A DNA stretch of 64,000 bases from Symbiodinium natans. Lineage: Eukaryota > Sar > Dinophyceae > Suessiales > Symbiodiniaceae. Each line of letters starts with the position of its first letter. The stretch's first letter is position 1. The position numbers and the translations under genes are program-made. The stretch lies in the NCBI GenBank assembly GCA_905221605.1, contig CAJNDS010002083.1, positions 1-64,000 of the forward strand. The letters are read 5' to 3'. Shown here one piece after another: positions 56,301 through 59,300 of this stretch. The notes beneath the pieces were generated by a model. That model ran no database searches, was not told where the DNA came from, and worked only from the letters and a program-made list of their open reading frames with translations.

Positions 56301-59300
56301 GTCCAGCGACTTGGGCGCTGCGGAATCACCATGCTCACGCGGATGCGCTGGGCCGGGCCGAGGCGGGTCGCGTAGCGTTAAAATTAAACATGATAGGAAA
56401 CCAGTGCCAGATACATTCTTCGGGCGACGAAAAATGCATTTGGAATGTCCTAGAAATGCATGTCGGGTAGATATTGGTCGTAAAATACCAACCTATTTTT
56501 TCGTTTTGTTTTCGTTTGCTTTTCATGCTGTAATGGAGCAAAGATAACCCAATAGACATGGATGACCAGACGCTGCCGAATGCATTTTGCCAGGCCTGAA
56601 ACACGCATTTGGTCTTGCTTTCCACATGTGCAACGCCGCATGCTCTTTTCGCACTTTTTCAAAGCGAATACAGCTGAATGCATTTGGGCACGGGCGAAAA
56701 ATGCATTCGGACTTTGGTTTCTTCCGTACGGGGCCTCTGTCTTTGACACAAAAGTCAGTTATCAAGTGAGTTTTTTATTGTGGTTTTGGAAGGAGCAAGC
56801 TGCGCGAATGCATTTTGCCTGCTTTGCAAAATGCATCTGGGCATGTTGCTTCTGATTTTGGGCCCCTTTTCGGGAATTTTGCAAAACGGTGATTGTGGTT
56901 CTAAACGCGTTCAAATCCTATATATATGTTCTTATGCGCAGAAAGACATCAAATTTCGAAGAAGTCATGAGCCGGCAGAACCCAAGATTGCAACATGATA
57001 GGAAACCAGTGACAAATGCGTTTTCCGGGCGACGAAAAATGCATGTGGAATGCCCTCAGATGCATGTCGGGGAAATGTTGGTCGTAAAACACCAACCGAC
57101 TTCTTTGTTTTGTGATGTTTTGTGTTTGCTTGTTTTCATGCTGTAATGGAACAAGACAACCCGATAGACATGGCTGTCCAAGCGCTGCCCGAATGCATTT
57201 TGCCAGGCCTAAAAAAAGCATTTGGTCTTGCTTTCCACATTTGCAAACTCCATACCCTTGGGTTTAATTGGGGGTGGCGGCGGGCCTTTAATGCATTGCC
57301 TGGGGGCTTAGAGTCGCGTGATAATTGCCATGATACTTGACGACCTGATTGCCTTCACTTGTATTCTAAGAATCTTTGAAGGCTCTGAATAGGTGCTTTT
57401 GGGCGCAGAAATCGCTTGCACTGATTTCACCCATCTAGGAAACGCGTTCAAATCCTATATATAGATGTTCTTATGCGCAGAAAGACATCAAATTTCGAGG
57501 AAGTCATGAGCCGGCAGAATCCAAGATTGCAACATGATAAGAAACCAGACCAGTGCCCAATGCATTTTTCGGGCGACGAAAAATGCATGTGGAATGCCCT
57601 CAGATGCATGTCGGGGCAATGTTGGTCGTCAAACATCAACCGACTTTTTTGTTTTGCGTTTGCTTGTTTTGACGCTGTACTGGAGCAAGACAACCCAATA
57701 GACATGGCTGTCCAAGCGTTGCCCGAATGCATTTTGCCAGGCTAAAAAAAGCATTTGGTCTTGCTTTCCACATTTGCAACGCCATGCTCTCTTTGTGCAT
57801 TTTTTAGTAGGCGAAAACAGCTGAATGCATTAAAGACTCGCACCCGACAGCTGGTTGCCGGAAACCTCGAGAGGATGCCGACGCCACGCCACCCAATGGG
57901 GGGCTCGGGAGAGCCCGGCAGGATGAGGGGGCTGAAGGGTTGAAGGCTACCAGAGGTTTAGGGTTTAGTATTTAGGGTTGGGGTTTAGGATTTAGGGTGA
58001 AATGCATTCGGACAGAGGCTTCTTCGGTACGCTGCCTCTATCTTTACGACAAAAGATCAACTTTTAATTCAAATCGATTGTGGGTGAGGAAGGAGCAGAC
58101 TACGCGAATTCATTTTGCCCACTTTGAAAAATGCATCTGAGCATGTTCTTTCTGATTCTAGGTCCTTCCTGCCTCCGCCCTCTCAACCCCTGTCGCTCAT
58201 AATCGGAGACCATGCCACATCACACCATTCCCTCATGATCAGAGACCATCGGAAACCGTGCGACACCCGCCCAGAATCTTTGCGCTCATGGTCGGAGACC
58301 ATAACAAATCCAAGCGCGCGACACCCTCTCAACCCCTGTCGCTCATGATCGGAGATCACGGGGGGACCACGGATCCGGGCCGCGAGACACCCGCCAACCC
58401 ATGATCGGAGACCATGGGAGACCGCGGACCCAAGCACGTGAACACCAATGCCTGTAGCTCACCACGGACCCGAACCGCGCGACGACACCCGCCCGGACCC
58501 ATTGATCTCATGATTGGAGATGTTGGGAGACCACGAACCCAAGCTCGTGACACCCTCTCAACCCCTGTCGCTCATGATCGGATGCCGTGACAGACCACGA
58601 AACCGGACCGCGTGACACCCGCCCAGCATGCTCAGAGACCATGGGAGACTACGGACAAGCGCGCGACACCTTTCCAGATGATTTATGGGAGACCATCAAG
58701 CGCGTGACACCCTCGAACCCCTGCCACTCACCACGGACCCGAACAGCGTGACACACGTCCGGCCCCATTGCGCTCATGATAGGAGACCACGCGAGACCAC
58801 GAATCCAAGCGCGTGACACCATGGGAGACCACGGAGCCGGATCGCGCGGCACCCGCCCAGCCCCAAGATCGGAGAATCTGGGAGACCACGAACCCAGCGC
58901 GTGACACCCTCCCAAGCTTGTTGCTCATCGGAGTCCATGGGAAACCACGGACCCGAACTGCGTGACACCCGCCCAGCCCCGTTGCGCTCATGATCGGAGA
59001 CCACGGAAATCTACGAACCCAAGCGCGCGACACCCTCCCAACCCCTGTCGCTCATGATCGGAGACCATGAAGATCACGGAGCCGGACCGCGCGACGCCCG
59101 CCCAGCCCCATGTCCCCATGATCGGAGACCATGGAAGACCACGAACCCGGACCATGGGACTCCCTGGACCCAAGCGTGTAACGCCCTAGAGACGATGGAG
59201 AGCACGGACCCGAAGCGTGACACCCGCCCAGCCCCATTGTGCTCATGACCGGAGACCGTGGGAAACCACGGACCCAACGGATCCGAATCGCGCGACACCC

